Source: Pontibacter pudoricolor (GTDB taxonomy: Bacteria > Bacteroidota > Bacteroidia > Cytophagales > Hymenobacteraceae). From it: a DNA stretch of 64,000 nt. Position 1 is the stretch's first letter. Every line of letters starts with the position of its first letter. Where the stretch lies: assembly GCF_010092985.1 (NCBI RefSeq), contig NZ_CP048106.1:248001-312000 (forward strand), given 5' to 3'. Under the pieces are notes generated by a model that worked only from the letters and a program-made list of their open reading frames with translations, was not told the DNA's origin and ran no database searches. The position numbers and the translations under genes were made by a program. Below are positions 36,295-44,399 of the stretch, in pieces.

Positions 36295-37167
36295 TTATCT
36301 TAATATTTTTACGGATGTGTTCGTATTCTTCTTTTTAACTTCAAGTGCCAGCATACTAAAAGCCAGTTGCAACGCAGATGATAAAGAAGCTTTTGTTTTA
36401 ATGTTAGAAAGGTCGATGCCCAGGTGAACTATAGTTTGAGCGATCTCAGGACGTATACCGCTGATAATACACTCAGCACCCATCAGGCGGGTAGCACTAA
36501 CAGTTTTAATAAGGTGTTGGGCTACCAGCGAATCCACGGCAGGCACACCCGAAATATCCAGAATGGCAATGTTGCTACCTGTATTTACAATTTCCTGCAA
36601 CAGGTTTTCCATTACAATCTGCGTACGGGAGCTATCCAGGGTACCGATAATAGGTAAGGCAAGAATACCATCCCACACACGGATAACCGGGGTAGAAATC
36701 TCGTTTATTTCGTCGGTCTGGCGAAGTATAACTTCTTCACGGCCTCTTAAATACGTCTCGAAGGTATGAATGCTCAGGCTATCGATCAGCTTATTAAACT
36801 GAAGTATTTCCTTGTATAAGATTGCCGGATTATCGCGGTGTTCTTTCTCCAGTACATCTGTAATGGCCTGCTTCAGGCTCAGGATGTAAAGTGTTACTTC
36901 ACGCGGTGAAAAACCCTGGCGGGCACGGGTTACAGAAATATCACTTAAGATATCTGTTACCTGCTCAAATTCTGAAGTATAGATATTATCGTAATTACCA
37001 TTTTCGATAGCAATAAGAAGTTTATCCAACAACTCATCCGATTGGCGACGCAACTCATCGTTCGATATAAGGTCTTCACGAAGTGATTCGTCTGCTAATT
37101 GGTTTTTTACCCAGTTTTCAAGTATAGTTTTCTTTTTTTTCCTGAGCAGCTGTGCTGATTGGTTCAT
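36295..37167 (-). CDS. Stressosome sensor/scaffold RsbR (RsbRD-type N-terminus)
   Basis: 290 residues. The N-terminal 150 residues are helical (LRKKKKTILENWVKNQLAD, GFSPREVTLYILSLKQA), resembling the RsbRD_N sensor domain rather than a heme globin. The C-terminal STAS domain starts near residue 158: LPIIGTLDSSR puts Thr 176 at the position of Bacillus RsbRA Thr 171, and DISGVPAVDS has Ser 213 where RsbRA has Thr 205. GIRPEIAQTIVHLGIDLS is near-identical to RsbR proteins. First gene of the operon. A perfect AACTATAGTT copy encodes QTIVH. Confidence 0.9.
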   Translation of the reverse strand: MNQSAQLLRKKKKTILENWVKNQLADESLREDLISNDELRRQSDELLDKLLIAIENGNYDNIYTSEFEQVTDILSDISVTRARQGFSPREVTLYILSLKQAITDVLEKEHRDNPAILYKEILQFNKLIDSLSIHTFETYLRGREEVILRQTDEINEISTPVIRVWDGILALPIIGTLDSSRTQIVMENLLQEIVNTGSNIAILDISGVPAVDSLVAQHLIKTVSATRLMGAECIISGIRPEIAQTIVHLGIDLSNIKTKASLSSALQLAFSMLALEVKKKNTNTSVKILR

Positions 37168-37221
37168 GTGTCGTATTGCTTTAGCGTATGGCTTGTTGTT
37201 GCTTTATTATTGGAATGAGCA

Positions 37222-37252
37222 CGAAGATAGAACTATAAATCAAGCCGTACAA
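37222..37252 (-). promoter_or_regulatory. Promoter of the stressosome operon
   Basis: Read on the minus strand: TTG (37252-37250), 20 bp, TATCTTCG (37229-37222). This is the TTCG version of the -7 box also seen before recQ. The leader to the rsbR ATG is about 48 bases. Confidence 0.55.
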
Positions 37253-37442
37253 TTAAGTGGTGTAATACTATAACTGTTTGTAGCTGTATTTTTGTTACTT
37301 TAATACAACAAGTGCAAGGTTACTCATACGGCATTAGCTGGCTTTGGATATGGAACCGGCTAAACTGGAAAGGAAAGACAAGGTCCTGTAGTTCGACGTG
37401 TAGCTGGTAGATGCCAGCCGTAGCAGTGTTAAATGCCAAACA
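37253..37442. other. Intergenic stretch with no recognised gene
   Basis: Between the stressosome promoter and the tRNA-Arg terminator. No conserved frame or clear RNA structure was recognised. The words GTAGCTGGTAGATGCCAGC could form a small hairpin near 37400. Confidence 0.4.
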
Positions 37443-37477
37443 AAAAAGCCCTGTAAGCTACTACTTACAAGGCTTTT
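37443..37477 (-). terminator. Terminator downstream of tRNA-Arg
   Basis: On the minus strand AAGCCTTGTAAG pairs with CTTACAGGGCTT, followed by TTTTTG. It begins 11 bases past the tRNA 3' end. Confidence 0.75.
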
Positions 37478-37487
37478 ATAGTTTGTG

Positions 37488-37561
37488 TGCACCCGAGAGG
37501 ATTCGAACCCCTAACCCTCGGAGCCGAAATCCGATATTCTATCCAGTTGAACTACGGGTGC
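37488..37561 (-). tRNA. tRNA-Arg (anticodon UCG)
   Basis: Minus strand cloverleaf: acceptor GCACCCG/CGGGTGC with discriminator A at 37488. The anticodon stem is TCGGA/TCCGA with loop TTTCGGC, giving UCG (reads CGA and related Arg codons). The T arm is AGGGG-TTCGAAT-CCTCT. No encoded CCA. The downstream hairpin and T-run act as its terminator. Confidence 0.95.
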
Positions 37562-37733
37562 AGAACGTGTGCAAAAATAGAAACTATGCTGATAAAAGGA
37601 AACATTCACTATAAAAATGTATAAGATAGTTTCGGTTTATAGTTGAGTTTACGCACTATTAGCTTGACTGGCAAAACAATACTTTTAAAAGTGCTGTTAG
37701 TAATACCTGAACTATAAACACAAAATATAAACT

Positions 37734-38150
37734 ATGGAAAGAGTGTATACGGCAGAAGTAACTGCCACAGGTGGCCGAAGGGGGCATGTAACATCATCAG
37801 ATGGTGTACTTGATATGGCCCTCTCGTTGCCCGAAGGACTTGGAGGGGAGAAAGGCAAAACGAACCCGGAACAACTTTTTGCTGCTGGTTATGCGGCGTG
37901 CTTCCAGAGTGCATTATTGTTGATAGCAGGTAAACACCACGAACGCTTAGATCCTGCATCCACAGTTAAGGCACACGTGGATCTGCTGAAATCGGACGAA
38001 GGAGCCTATGGGCTTGGTGTTAAACTGGAAGTAGACCTGAAAGGCATGGACAAAGACAAAGCCCGCCAATTAGTAGATGAGGCTAACCAGGTTTGCCCCT
38101 ATTCTATTGGCGTGCAGGGCAATGTGGAAGTGCAGCTGGAAGTGGTTTAA
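37734..38150 (+). CDS. ohr: Organic hydroperoxide resistance protein (Ohr/OsmC family)
   Basis: 138-residue thiol peroxidase that reduces organic hydroperoxides, in the cytosol. The two reactive cysteines are Cys 56 (FAAGYAACFQSA) and Cys 121 (NQVCPYS). The N-terminal YTAEVTATGGRRGHVTSSDG matches Ohr rather than OsmC. No OhrR regulator is adjacent. It lies between tRNA-Arg and a repeat element. Confidence 0.92.
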   Translation: MERVYTAEVTATGGRRGHVTSSDGVLDMALSLPEGLGGEKGKTNPEQLFAAGYAACFQSALLLIAGKHHERLDPASTVKAHVDLLKSDEGAYGLGVKLEVDLKGMDKDKARQLVDEANQVCPYSIGVQGNVEVQLEVV

Positions 38151-38165
38151 GTTAGAAAGTTTGGA

Positions 38166-38382
38166 AGTTAGAAGGTTAGAGAGGTAAAGAGAATGAATGG
38201 TGTTGTGCTGAACTTGCGACATGGGAACTATGATTTAGCAAAAACTGCACTCGCTCGCGTCCCGGCACGTTTGTTTATAGCAAAGCGGCCAGAGTCTACA
38301 GGTAACATACACTCGCGGGAAGCGAGAGAAGGCTGATAAACTATAGAATTTATAATTTTCTAATCTTTATAACCTTCTAACT
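38166..38382. repeat. 217-bp element with 13-bp inverted ends
   Basis: AGTTAGAAGGTTA at 38166-38178 is repeated in inverse orientation at 38370-38382. Inside (38248-38328) lies a relative of the 44155-44270 palindromic repeat, sharing AAAGCGGCCAGAGTC and ACACTCGCG words. No gene is present in 38151-38479. A MITE-like origin is possible but not shown. Confidence 0.55.
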
Positions 38383-38410
38383 TTATCAACTCCAAATCTC
38401 TCTAACTCAC

Positions 38411-38474
38411 CTCAATTATAAAAAACAAAAAGGGCTGCCAGTTATGGCAGCCCTTTTTGTTTTTTATAATTGAG
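38411..38474. terminator. Bidirectional terminator with perfect 30-bp arms
   Basis: Arms 38411-38440 and 38445-38474 are perfectly complementary around loop GTTA, with core AGGGCTGCCA/TGGCAGCCCT and A/T-rich ends. It serves the convergent ohr and sucC genes; it ends 5 bases after the sucC stop. The length is unusual for a terminator. Confidence 0.9.
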
Positions 38475-38479
38475 GAAAC

Positions 38480-39682
38480 CTAAGCTCCAACTTCAGCTAA
38501 AACCTGCTTTACTTTTTCAGCGGCTTCTTTCAGCGCAACGGCAGAGTAAACTTTCAGGCCAGACTCGTCGATGATGCGGGCGCCTTCTTCAGCGTTTGTA
38601 CCTTGCAGACGAACGATGATCGGAACACGGATATCACCAATGTTTTTGTAAGCTTCTACTACACCATTTGCAACACGGTCGCAACGAACGATACCACCGA
38701 AGATGTTGATCAGGATCGCTTTTACGTTCGGGTCTTTCAGGATAATGCGGAAACCAGCTTCAACAGTCTGTGCATTTGCCCCACCACCTACGTCAAGGAA
38801 GTTAGCGGGCTCGCCACCAGAAAGCTTAATGATATCCATAGTTGCCATCGCCAGACCAGCACCGTTTACCATACAGCCAACGTTACCGTCGAGCTTTACA
38901 TAGTTCAGGTTAGAGCGGCTTGCTTCTACTTCCAACGGATCTTCTTCTGATTCATCGCGCAGCGCAGCCAGGTCTTTGTGGCGGAACAGTGCGTTGTCAT
39001 CTAAGTCAACTTTCGCATCTACTGCCAGGATCTTGTTGTCTGATGTTTTCAGAACAGGGTTGATCTCGAACATAGAAGCATCAGACTCTACGTATGCTTT
39101 GTAAAGGCTGGTGATGAACTTCACCATTTCCTTGAAAGCTTCGCCTTGTAAGCCAAACGCGAAAGCGATCTTGTTTGCCTGGAATGGACGCAGACCAACA
39201 GCCGGGTCGATCCACTCTTTAATAATCTTTTCAGGAGATTTCTCAGCCACTTCTTCAATGTCCATACCACCTTCAGTAGATGCCATGATCACGTTCTGAC
39301 CTTTTGCACGGTCAAGAAGAATACTCAGGTAAAACTCTTTCGGATCAGACTCACCCGGGTAGTACACATCCTGCGCAACCAGTACTTTCTGTACCAGTTT
39401 ACCTTCAGGGCCTGTCTGGTGCGTTACCAGTGTCATGCCCAGAATGTCGCTGGCAATTTGCTTTACCTGCTCCAGGTTTTTAGCCAGCTTTACGCCACCA
39501 CCTTTACCACGGCCACCCGCATGTATCTGTGCTTTAATAACATGCCAGCCTGTACCGGTTTCTTCGGTTAGCTTCATAGCAGCTTTTACAGCCTGGTCCG
39601 GCGTTTCAGCCACGATGCCTTCCTGTATGCGTACGCCGTATTTCTTTAAAATGTCTTTACCCTGATATTCGTGTATGTTCAT
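38480..39682 (-). CDS. sucC: Succinate-CoA ligase, ADP-forming, beta subunit
   Basis: 400 residues. MNIHEYQGKDILKKYGV is the classical N-terminus of SucC, with an ATP-grasp domain (IHAGGRGKGGGVKLA) and a C-terminal CoA-ligase domain (NIFGGIVRCDRVANGV) where subunits meet. It makes ATP or GTP from succinyl-CoA in the TCA cycle. The alpha subunit sucD is not beside it, as is common in Bacteroidetes. It has its own promoter. Confidence 0.96.
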   Translation of the reverse strand: MNIHEYQGKDILKKYGVRIQEGIVAETPDQAVKAAMKLTEETGTGWHVIKAQIHAGGRGKGGGVKLAKNLEQVKQIASDILGMTLVTHQTGPEGKLVQKVLVAQDVYYPGESDPKEFYLSILLDRAKGQNVIMASTEGGMDIEEVAEKSPEKIIKEWIDPAVGLRPFQANKIAFAFGLQGEAFKEMVKFITSLYKAYVESDASMFEINPVLKTSDNKILAVDAKVDLDDNALFRHKDLAALRDESEEDPLEVEASRSNLNYVKLDGNVGCMVNGAGLAMATMDIIKLSGGEPANFLDVGGGANAQTVEAGFRIILKDPNVKAILINIFGGIVRCDRVANGVVEAYKNIGDIRVPIIVRLQGTNAEEGARIIDESGLKVYSAVALKEAAEKVKQVLAEVGA

Positions 39683-39704
39683 GCTTTCAGTTTTAATGGA
39701 CGCA

Positions 39705-39735
39705 CGAAAGTACGTCTTCTTAGCTTTAAATTCAA
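39705..39735 (-). promoter_or_regulatory. Promoter of sucC
   Basis: On the minus strand: TTG (39735-39733), 20 bp, TACTTTCG (39712-39705), 22 bases before the ATG. It matches the TAnnTTYG consensus. Confidence 0.6.
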
Positions 39736-39874
39736 GTAATGGATTTTTAAAATATTGATGCTTTGCTCCAGGCTGATTAAACTATAGTTCTATAACCGTA
39801 CTGAACGCAACGAGTATAATACGAACAGAGTTTTACCGATACTGGTAACACCTTATTCTGATAAGCTTATCGAC

Positions 39875-40957
39875 ATGACGGATAGCTATACTTTTGCGAA
39901 ACGTGTTGCCATTGCAGCCTTTATAGCTGTGCTTGTTTCCGGTGGCTTTTACTTGCTTGTAACGCAGTTCTATTTCTTTCTGCTGGTTTTTGCCGGTATT
40001 CTGCTGGCCGTGCTTTTCTGCGGCATGTCCGATTGGATAACAGGTAAACTGCACCTGAAGAGGGGATGGAGCTTACTGCTGTCTGTACTTATCTTTTTTG
40101 GTTTGCTGGTTGGTGCCTTTCTGTGGGTAGGCCCGACTGTGGCAGGGCAGGGGCAGGAGATCAGGGATCTGCTCCCCCAATCGTTACAGGAAGTAGATCA
40201 GTGGCTGGGGCAGTATAGCTGGGGCGAAAGGGTAGCGGAAAAATTACCGGAAGACTTAAGCAAAATCTTACCGAAGCAGAGTTCTCTTCTTTCTAAAGTT
40301 ACGGGTGCTGTAACCACTACACTGGGCATACTGGCCGATCTGCTTATAGTTGTCATTACCGCCCTCTTCTTTGCCTCCAACCCTGAATTATACACTATTG
40401 GTTTTACAAAACTTTTCCGGCCTCAACACCGCTCCCGCGTAATGGCTGTGCTGGGCAAGTGCTACCATACACTAAAACTATGGTTGGTGGCCATGCTGTC
40501 GGCAATGGCAATTATAGGCATCTCTTCGGCAATTGGTTATAGTCTGATTGGCTTGCCTATGGCTTTTGCATTAGCTCTGATAGCTTTCCTGCTGGCGTTT
40601 ATTCCAAACATCGGTCCCTGGATCGCGGGCGTCCCGGCTGTGCTTATCGGGCTTACGCAGGGTTCACAAATGGCGCTTTATGTTATTCTGATCTATGGCG
40701 GCATCCAGATGATAGAGACGTACGCTATCACGCCCATCATTTTCCAGAAAACGGTGGCGCTGCCACCTGCCTTGTTGCTGTTCTTCCAGGTGTTGCTGGG
40801 GTTGGTGCAGGGTACTCTTGGCCTGTTGCTGGCCGCACCTATACTTGCCGTACTTATAGTTGTGGTAAAGGAACTGTATGTAAAGGATGTTCTGGAGGAT
40901 GAAACGAATGCGCAGCAAAATAGTAGCGACGGTCCTTCCAGGTCAGGAATTTCCTGA
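39875..40957 (+). CDS. AI-2E/PerM family transporter
   Basis: 360 residues with about eight membrane helices (for example AIAAFIAVLVSGGFYLLV, AMAIIGISSAIGYSLIGLP and LALIAFLLAFIPNIGPWIA). PNIGPWIAGVPAVLIGL and the helix pairs on either side are typical of the family, which includes PerM permeases and the AI-2 exporter TqsA. Substrate cannot be inferred; no quorum-sensing gene is nearby. The C-terminus is polar and cytosolic. Confidence 0.87.
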   Translation: MTDSYTFAKRVAIAAFIAVLVSGGFYLLVTQFYFFLLVFAGILLAVLFCGMSDWITGKLHLKRGWSLLLSVLIFFGLLVGAFLWVGPTVAGQGQEIRDLLPQSLQEVDQWLGQYSWGERVAEKLPEDLSKILPKQSSLLSKVTGAVTTTLGILADLLIVVITALFFASNPELYTIGFTKLFRPQHRSRVMAVLGKCYHTLKLWLVAMLSAMAIIGISSAIGYSLIGLPMAFALALIAFLLAFIPNIGPWIAGVPAVLIGLTQGSQMALYVILIYGGIQMIETYAITPIIFQKTVALPPALLLFFQVLLGLVQGTLGLLLAAPILAVLIVVVKELYVKDVLEDETNAQQNSSDGPSRSGIS

Positions 40958-41052
40958 GCGGGCTACAATCAGTTCTGCCCAAATTAAATCCGACAAAAAT
41001 TTTGTAGCTTTGGAGCTGTATAGTTTCATTTCACTACTATAGGTTTTTCAGC

Positions 41053-41727
41053 GTGCTGCAGGTATCAAACATCCATAAAAAATACGGTAAACTCGAAGTT
41101 TTAAAAGGCATTGACCTGACCATTGGTACCGGCGAAGTGGTATCTATAGTTGGTGCCTCTGGAGCGGGCAAAAGCACCTTGCTGCATATTTTGGGTACAT
41201 TGGATAATGCAGACTCCGGGGAAGTATTGTTTGAAGGAAAGAACATTGCCAAGTATAATGCTACCGACCTTGCCAGGTTCCGAAACAGGCACATTGGTTT
41301 TATCTTCCAGTTTCATAACCTGTTGCCAGAGTTTACTGCTGTCGAGAACGTTTGCCTGCCGGGCTTTCTGGCTGGCCGCCCCGAGAAAGAGGTTGTGGAG
41401 CGTGCAAAAGAATTACTAATGATGCTTAACCTGTCGCACCGGCTGGATCATAAACCTTCTGAAATGTCGGGTGGGGAGCAGCAACGTACCGCAGTGGCAC
41501 GCGCTCTGATTAATTCTCCGGAGATAATATTTGCAGATGAGCCGAGTGGTAACCTGGATTCAAAAAACGCCCAGGAACTACACGACATCTTCTTTAGGCT
41601 GCGCGCTGAGTTTAACCAGACCTTTGTGATCGTTACCCACAACGAGCAGCTGGCCTCCATGGCCGACCGTACCCTGGTCATGAAAGACGGCCTGATCGTG
41701 CAGGAGGTATTATCCAGCCAGAATTAA
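41053..41727 (+). CDS. ABC transporter ATP-binding protein (LolD/MacB type)
   Basis: 224 residues with start GTG. Walker A GASGAGKST (Lys 40), Q loop FIFQFHNLLPEF, signature MSGGEQQR and Walker B IIFADEPSGNLD are complete. The LolD/FtsE/MacB subfamily is indicated by the sequence around the Q loop and the length. The permease (LolC/LolE or MacB) is not adjacent, so it probably works with a membrane partner coded elsewhere. Lipoprotein release is the likely role, unproven. Confidence 0.88.
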   Translation: MLQVSNIHKKYGKLEVLKGIDLTIGTGEVVSIVGASGAGKSTLLHILGTLDNADSGEVLFEGKNIAKYNATDLARFRNRHIGFIFQFHNLLPEFTAVENVCLPGFLAGRPEKEVVERAKELLMMLNLSHRLDHKPSEMSGGEQQRTAVARALINSPEIIFADEPSGNLDSKNAQELHDIFFRLRAEFNQTFVIVTHNEQLASMADRTLVMKDGLIVQEVLSSQN

Positions 41728-42230
41728 CGGCTGATTGTTAAATTGTTGGTTCAGCTAAAGTATTATAATACGAAACGTATTGCGTCTCTATTAACTATAA
41801 ACTAACTGGTGCTGGTATCTGACCGGTGACGTGCAGTGGACGCAAGTCTACAGACTTCTTTTAAACTATAGTTGTGTAGCGGAATCAAAGTCAAGTTTAG
41901 GTACTATAGTTTCATAGCATGAAGACGCAAGGTATTGCGTCTCTACATCTCCCAAACTTTCTAACTTACACTTTTTTAACTTTCTAACTCTTAACCTCGT
42001 CCTTCTCTAACTCCCAAACTCGTTCTCTCTTTCTCTCGTAAACTCCTCTTACCCTTTTCTCTTTTAGCCAAAGCTTGCACAGCTTTAGTAATGGTACTAA
42101 AAATTTTAGAAAATAGTTTGTAACTAGTTGATAATCAATGTTATAAATTGAGTAATTTTTTGCATTTTTTGCACCATTTCTGTAGGCATTGTGTTTAGAT
42201 ATTGTACTTAAACAAACAAAGCTAATAGAG
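41728..42230. repeat. Repeat-bearing gap before the RecT-like hypothetical
   Basis: No gene. AGACGCAA-GGTA-TTGCGTCT is at 41923-41942, and a right-half copy (TTGCGTCTCTA) lies near 41780. AAGTC-TACA-GACTT is near 41843. A perfect AACTATAGTT is at 41864. A pyrimidine-rich tract with repeated words such as ttctaac spans about 41950-42065. Confidence 0.65.
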
Positions 42231-43019
42231 ATGAATCAACCAAGTAAAGACTTAAAAGTACAGAAGCCTAAGGTCGAGAGTTATGACATTGCGAAGTCGG
42301 ATGAAACCATGCATCTGGCGGTAGACCTGGCGAAGTTCATTAAAGAGAACAGACTATACCAGAACATACAGGGTAAAGAATATGTGAACGTAGAAGGATG
42401 GCAATATGCCGGTTCGCGTTTGGGTATACTGCCTGTAGTGGAACATGTGGTGAATATCAGCACAGATGATGAGATAAAGTATCAGGCAAAAGTTAACCTG
42501 CTGGATCTGCGTAGCCAGTTAGTGGTAGGGGCAGGTTTTGCGATCTGTTCTAATAAGGAGCAGGGTAAAAAATACTACCAGGAGTTTGCGATTGCAAGTA
42601 TGGCGCAGACACGTGCCATTGGTAAAGCATACCGTAATATTCTGGCCTGGATCATCAGAGCGGCCGGTTATGAGCCAACACCTGCAGAAGAAATGGATTA
42701 CAGCGGCAACGAGCCAGCCAAAGCTGCGAAGAGCCCTGCCGTACCAACTGAGAAGAAAGCAACTATGCGAGCTTCAGAAGCGGCTGCTACAGCTGACAAA
42801 GAAGCAGCAGAATCGCCATCTGCCAGCGTGCGTTACGCATCGGCGAAGCAGAAAGAAGAGATTATTCGCCTGCTTAACAACCCGGTTATTACGCGCCAGG
42901 AGAAAACAAAGATGTTGCTGAACATTAACCGTTTCGACGAAGAGCGTGCTGCTCAGGCTATCGATAAACTAAAGAAAGTGATCGAAGAGCGCGAAGACGG
43001 TCAATCTGCCGCTGCTTAA
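42231..43019 (+). CDS. Hypothetical protein with a recombination-like motif
   Basis: 262 residues from the ATG at 42231; a TTG at 42189 gives an unconvincing extension. Residues about 25-160 are the conserved part (EYVNVEGWQYAGSRLGI, QEFAIASMAQTRAIGKAYRN and AGYEPTPAEEMD). The last reminds me of phage single-strand annealing and Rad52-type proteins (RAxGKAxR, then TPAEEM), but this is only a resemblance. The tail is Ala-rich, then helical. It has its own terminator. A role in DNA recombination is possible but unproven; the sequence has no membrane segment. Confidence 0.5.
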   Translation: MNQPSKDLKVQKPKVESYDIAKSDETMHLAVDLAKFIKENRLYQNIQGKEYVNVEGWQYAGSRLGILPVVEHVVNISTDDEIKYQAKVNLLDLRSQLVVGAGFAICSNKEQGKKYYQEFAIASMAQTRAIGKAYRNILAWIIRAAGYEPTPAEEMDYSGNEPAKAAKSPAVPTEKKATMRASEAAATADKEAAESPSASVRYASAKQKEEIIRLLNNPVITRQEKTKMLLNINRFDEERAAQAIDKLKKVIEEREDGQSAAA

Positions 43020-43039
43020 TCAGGAACTATAACAATACT

Positions 43040-43070
43040 AAAGCCTGCTTCAAAAGAGCAGGCTTTTTAT
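43040..43070 (+). terminator. Terminator after 42231-43019 gene
   Basis: AAAGCCTGCT/AGCAGGCTTT stem, 7-base loop, followed by TTATTTATT. Confidence 0.85.
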
Positions 43071-43085
43071 TTATTTAATTTAGAT

Positions 43086-43101
43086 TTTAGATTAATCTAA
43101 A
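43086..43101 (+). promoter_or_regulatory. Perfect palindromic operator upstream of the OM protein
   Basis: TTTAGATTAATCTAAA is a perfect 16-bp palindrome (half-site TTTAGA, spacer 4), 49 bases before the start codon. It has the same half-sites as 28790-28805. TGTCTAAAT, a further half-site, follows at about 43117. Confidence 0.65.
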
Positions 43102-43149
43102 ATAATATACAACATTTGTCTAAATATTCGTAATGCCATGTAAAAGCAA

Positions 43150-43962
43150 ATGATGAACGACACTATTACTAAATCCTCCTGTTATGTTAAACGATTGCTA
43201 TCTGCAGCAGCATTTATACTTCTGGCGCAGCAGGGATATAGCCAGCAAGTAAAACCTACTCCACAACCGGATCTGGAAACGGACCGGCCAGACCAGACTG
43301 AAGCAGCTTCTGTAGTACCTGCTCGTTCAATACAACTGGAAGCTGGCCTCTACTTCCTGAAAGATAAGATCGGAAATGCAACGCTAAATTATACCGCTTA
43401 TCCCACGGCATTAGTAAGATTCGGCATTCTGGATTGGCTGGAAATGAGAGCCGAAGGCACATACCAGCGGTTAGTTGTTGAAGATGAGATCAGAACCAGA
43501 GCAAATGGATTTGGACCGTTAACAGTTGGCACTAAAGTACAACTATGGAAAGAAAATGGCTTCAGGCCGCAAGCCGCGGCTATGGCAATGGTTGATCTTC
43601 CGGTTGGGCACAAAGCGTTTAAACCAGAAGACCCACAGCTTGGTTTGCGCCTGATGTTCAGGAATTCACTCACTGAGAAAACGGACCTGAACTATAACCT
43701 GGCTTATGGCTGGGAAGATGGGGAACCGGTAATAGGCTATGCTGTAAGTATAGGAAGAAGCTTAAATGATAAAATGACAGTGTATGGAGAGGTTTTCGGT
43801 GATAAACCAAACGGATCGAAGGCTGAACACTCTTTTGATACCGGTCTGTTATTCCTGATTTCGCCTACCTTGCAAGTAGATATAGCTGCAGGTACAGCCC
43901 TGAATTTACAGGCGCCGGATTACTTTATCACAACAGGTTTTAGCCTGCGTTTGCCGAAGTAG
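43150..43962 (+). CDS. Outer-membrane transporter-like protein (MetA-pathway phenol family)
   Basis: 270 residues with a signal peptide ending near LLAQQGYSQQ. LETDRPDQTEAASVVPARS, then alternating beta strands to the aromatic-rich end GFSLRLPK, fit the Phenol_MetA_deg family of outer-membrane beta-barrels often called transporter. The substrate is unknown. It shares a TTTAGA-N4-TCTAAA operator with the TonB receptor operon, so metal control is likely (inference). The first ATG (43150) is followed at once by a second; either could be used. Confidence 0.75.
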   Translation: MMNDTITKSSCYVKRLLSAAAFILLAQQGYSQQVKPTPQPDLETDRPDQTEAASVVPARSIQLEAGLYFLKDKIGNATLNYTAYPTALVRFGILDWLEMRAEGTYQRLVVEDEIRTRANGFGPLTVGTKVQLWKENGFRPQAAAMAMVDLPVGHKAFKPEDPQLGLRLMFRNSLTEKTDLNYNLAYGWEDGEPVIGYAVSIGRSLNDKMTVYGEVFGDKPNGSKAEHSFDTGLLFLISPTLQVDIAAGTALNLQAPDYFITTGFSLRLPK

Positions 43963-44154
43963 GTATTGAATAACGATTTTATGGATTGAGGGGATTTGTT
44001 TAGGTTTCGTAGCAAGCAAGCTCTTTTGAGTGCATCGTTCTGTAGTTGCTATTTTAACCCACCCCTGCCCCTCCCGGGAGGGGAATTTCTGATGTTGCTA
44101 TAGTTGAGAGTTGTAGTTCTATAGTTACCGTTTGTCATCCCCCTGCTCCTCGCC

Positions 44155-44270
44155 CTCGCTCGCGTCTCGCGAGTGTGAGTTACCTGCGGACTCTGGCCGC
44201 TTTAACCTGTGCCTGCGGCACAAGTGGCGGGACGCCACTAAGTAGCTCACACTCGCGAGACGCGAGCGAG
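44155..44270. repeat. Large palindromic repeat with 25-bp arms
   Basis: Arms 44155-44179 and 44246-44270 are perfectly complementary (CTCGCTCGCG start, GTGTGAG end). The 66-base middle carries two more hairpins: GTGCC/GGCAC and AGTGGCG/CGCCACT. Its internal CTCTGGCCGCTTT matches the inverse of 38282-38295. Confidence 0.85.
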
Positions 44271-44399
44271 AGCATTAAAGAAGTTGAATTTAATAGAATG
44301 AAACGGCCATGCCCTTGAGGGGACAATTCCGCTATTAGTTTTCGAACTGTCATTTCGACGGAAGGAGAAATCTGAGTTTGCTATAGTTGCAGCCTGTCG

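Noticed and set aside
37411..37614. Plus-strand frame through the tRNA-Arg
   Set aside because: It is the complement of the tRNA and its terminator, not a protein.
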